Shown here: positions 62,958 to 64,000 of the stretch, one piece after another
Layout: each line of letters opens with the position of its first letter
Position numbering within the stretch: the first letter of the stretch is position 1
Origin: Mucilaginibacter auburnensis
GTDB lineage: Bacteria > Bacteroidota > Bacteroidia > Sphingobacteriales > Sphingobacteriaceae
Reading direction: 5' to 3'
DNA length: 64,000 nt
NCBI RefSeq assembly: GCF_002797815.1
Contig: NZ_PGFJ01000002.1
Location: forward strand, 310,001-374,000
The notes under the pieces: model-generated
What the model saw: the letters and a program-made list of their open reading frames with translations, nothing else
Told to the model about the DNA's origin: nothing
Databases searched by the model: none
Program-made: the position numbers and the translations under genes

Positions 62958-63060
62958 ATTGTTTTGGTTTAGTTGGGCCGGAAAAACAGGGCATACCCCT
63001 CCCTGTAGCCTGTTGAGCCATTAAAATTTTTGCTGATCGAAATGGTTGTATGGTTAAAAG

Positions 63061-63423
63061 TTATTCGTCCCTCTTATTACGGGCCACGAAATAATAGGCA
63101 AGAAAACCTATAGCGATGAAGATCAGTTCTATGCCGTAAGGCAAAGGAGATTCATATTGATTGGCTGAAGGAATAAAGTAAATGAGCACCAGCCCAATTC
63201 CGCCCGACAATAAAATAATCCCCCATCTAAGCGATGCCACTTTTTGGCTATAAGAGTTACTAAGTACTTTAAGTACTTCAGGATCTGTTTGCCCGGAATT
63301 GATCAGTCGCATTTTTAAAATAAAATTTAATATAGCTATTAATATAATGGCGGTAGCCGCAAATAAGGTTATAGAGACTGATATGCCTTCCAAATGCTGC
63401 CAAATTATTTCTGAGTGTTCCAT
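63061..63423 (-). CDS. small membrane protein, DUF6249-like
   Basis: A 120-residue protein, start ATG 63423 (MEHSEIIWQHLEG); the frame is open 20 codons further upstream but starts in the divergent promoter region. Three hydrophobic segments (about 15-38, 68-85, 95-113) with a charged loop between. Bacteroidota proteins of this kind sit beside ECF sigma factor genes, as here (divergent, 130 bp apart), and may belong to their regulon or act as membrane anti-sigma-like partners; that is inference. Confidence 0.68.
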   Translation of the reverse strand: MEHSEIIWQHLEGISVSITLFAATAIILIAILNFILKMRLINSGQTDPEVLKVLSNSYSQKVASLRWGIILLSGGIGLVLIYFIPSANQYESPLPYGIELIFIAIGFLAYYFVARNKRDE

Positions 63424-63553
63424 GTTGGTTTGGTTTAAATGATTATTGCCCAGTAGACACGCCAGCCATCTAAAAGGTTGCATAAGCGTTTATTATTTTA
63501 GTTTTCCATTTAATTAGGCACTTGTGCAACAATACGGAAGTTTGCCGTGTCTA

Positions 63554-64000
63554 ATGGCCATGCTAAACCAACAGTCGCTTATTGCTAAAATATTGCAAGG
63601 TGATAACAAAGCCTTTGAGCAACTGATAAAACAGTATGAAAGGCTTGTGCTGCATGTAACCGGGCGACTAATTAAACAGGAAGACGAGGTAACGGACGTT
63701 TGCCAGGAGGTTTTTATAAAGGTCTATTACGGGTTAGCTAAGTTCAATAACCGGTCAAAGCTAAGCACCTGGATAGCGAGAATTGCTTACCTTACTTCAA
63801 TCAATCATTTACGAAAATATAAATATGAGCATGAAAACAGGATATGGAACAACAACGATGACTTAGGTAATTACCATTTTAGTTTGGACACACCCGAAAC
63901 GTTATTGATCAAAAAAGATGCTAATGCTTATGTTCAGCATCTGATAACCCAACTACCGGTGGCATACCGGACGGTGTTAACGCTTTATCATTTAGAGGAA
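63554..64000 (+). CDS. ECF-type RNA polymerase sigma factor, 3' end outside window
   Basis: 149 codons of an open frame from ATG 63554 (or ATG 63560) to the window edge. Sigma region 2 is visible at about residues 10-85: AFEQLIKQYERLV, then DVCQEVFIKVYYGLAKF and STWIARIAYLTSINHLRK, the canonical SFSTWL.RIA.N...D.LRK pattern. The start of region 4 follows (LPVAYRTVLTLYHLEE). Probably controls a cell-surface or stress regulon. Truncated by the window, not by mutation. Confidence 0.9.
   Translation, partial: MAMLNQQSLIAKILQGDNKAFEQLIKQYERLVLHVTGRLIKQEDEVTDVCQEVFIKVYYGLAKFNNRSKLSTWIARIAYLTSINHLRKYKYEHENRIWNNNDDLGNYHFSLDTPETLLIKKDANAYVQHLITQLPVAYRTVLTLYHLEE

Overview
The window looks like chromosome of a Bacteroidota bacterium of the Sphingobacteriaceae type (Mucilaginibacter/Pedobacter-like). 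The evidence is the AT-rich but not extreme composition, lipoproteins and single-component TonB receptors with carboxypeptidase-regulatory N-domains, GH20/GH39/GH97 enzymes, a MerR-type regulator leading a crtI-crtB-idi-crtZ-crtYcd operon, and promoters with the Bacteroidota -7 box TAnnTTTG and a TTG/TTTG about 18-20 bp upstream. I see no rRNA, tRNA, CRISPR array, prophage or complete insertion sequence. This is inference from gene content; no database search was possible.

Layout. 1-7.5 kb (minus): DUF4199 protein (cut by the edge), an acidic protein, a dihydroorotase-like protein that has lost most metal ligands, a BatA-domain membrane protein, a lipoprotein and a GH20 hexosaminidase. 7.6-12.6 kb (plus): a CarH-like B12-binding MerR regulator and a tightly overlapping carotenoid operon predicted to make zeaxanthin, with two related 11-bp inverted repeats in front. 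12.6-18.7 kb: trxB, then a Phe/Tyr attenuator (leader peptide, antiterminator, terminator) controlling pheA, DAHP synthase-chorismate mutase, aroA and aroC. 18.7-27.4 kb: MFS transporter, DinB protein, two L,D-transpeptidases, an M23 lipoprotein, bioB and mgtE. 27.5-39.5 kb: a TonB receptor behind a poly-cysteine leader peptide, GH97, CinA, a 1203-residue plug-domain protein, a methyltransferase, an SDR and a Crp-like regulator with matching palindromic sites. 39.7-44.2 kb: GH39, ketoglutarate semialdehyde dehydrogenase and a secreted TIM-barrel isomerase. 44.3-52.9 kb: a complete histidine operon (G-D-C-B-H-A-F-IE) with a His-rich leader peptide, a lipoprotein gene inside it, and HisF fused in frame to a DUF559 nuclease-like domain. 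53-60.5 kb: WD40 protein, lipoprotein, C40 peptidase, ferredoxin, LuxC-like acyl-CoA reductase, ftsE, grpE and dnaJ. 60.6-64 kb: a beta-barrel TonB-type protein, a small membrane protein and the start of an ECF sigma factor.

The main unexplained structure is a set of intergenic inverted repeats. At least seven families, each built from its own short word, fill gaps between co-directional genes, often from stop codon to next start codon. One family (arms with CCCCCTAAAGGGGGA) occurs as short elements in the aroA-aroC and hisG-hisD gaps. It also occurs as a longer form whose inverted arms bracket the DUF559 reading frame in front of hisF; there the right arm replaces the hisF start codon and creates the fusion. 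This pairing of nuclease-like ORF and inverted arms looks like a small mobile element with non-autonomous relatives and is the best candidate for something undescribed.

Three ribosome-sensing leaders (Phe/Tyr, His, poly-Cys) sit in front of biosynthetic or uptake genes. The poly-Cys leader suggests that its TonB receptor imports a sulfur source.
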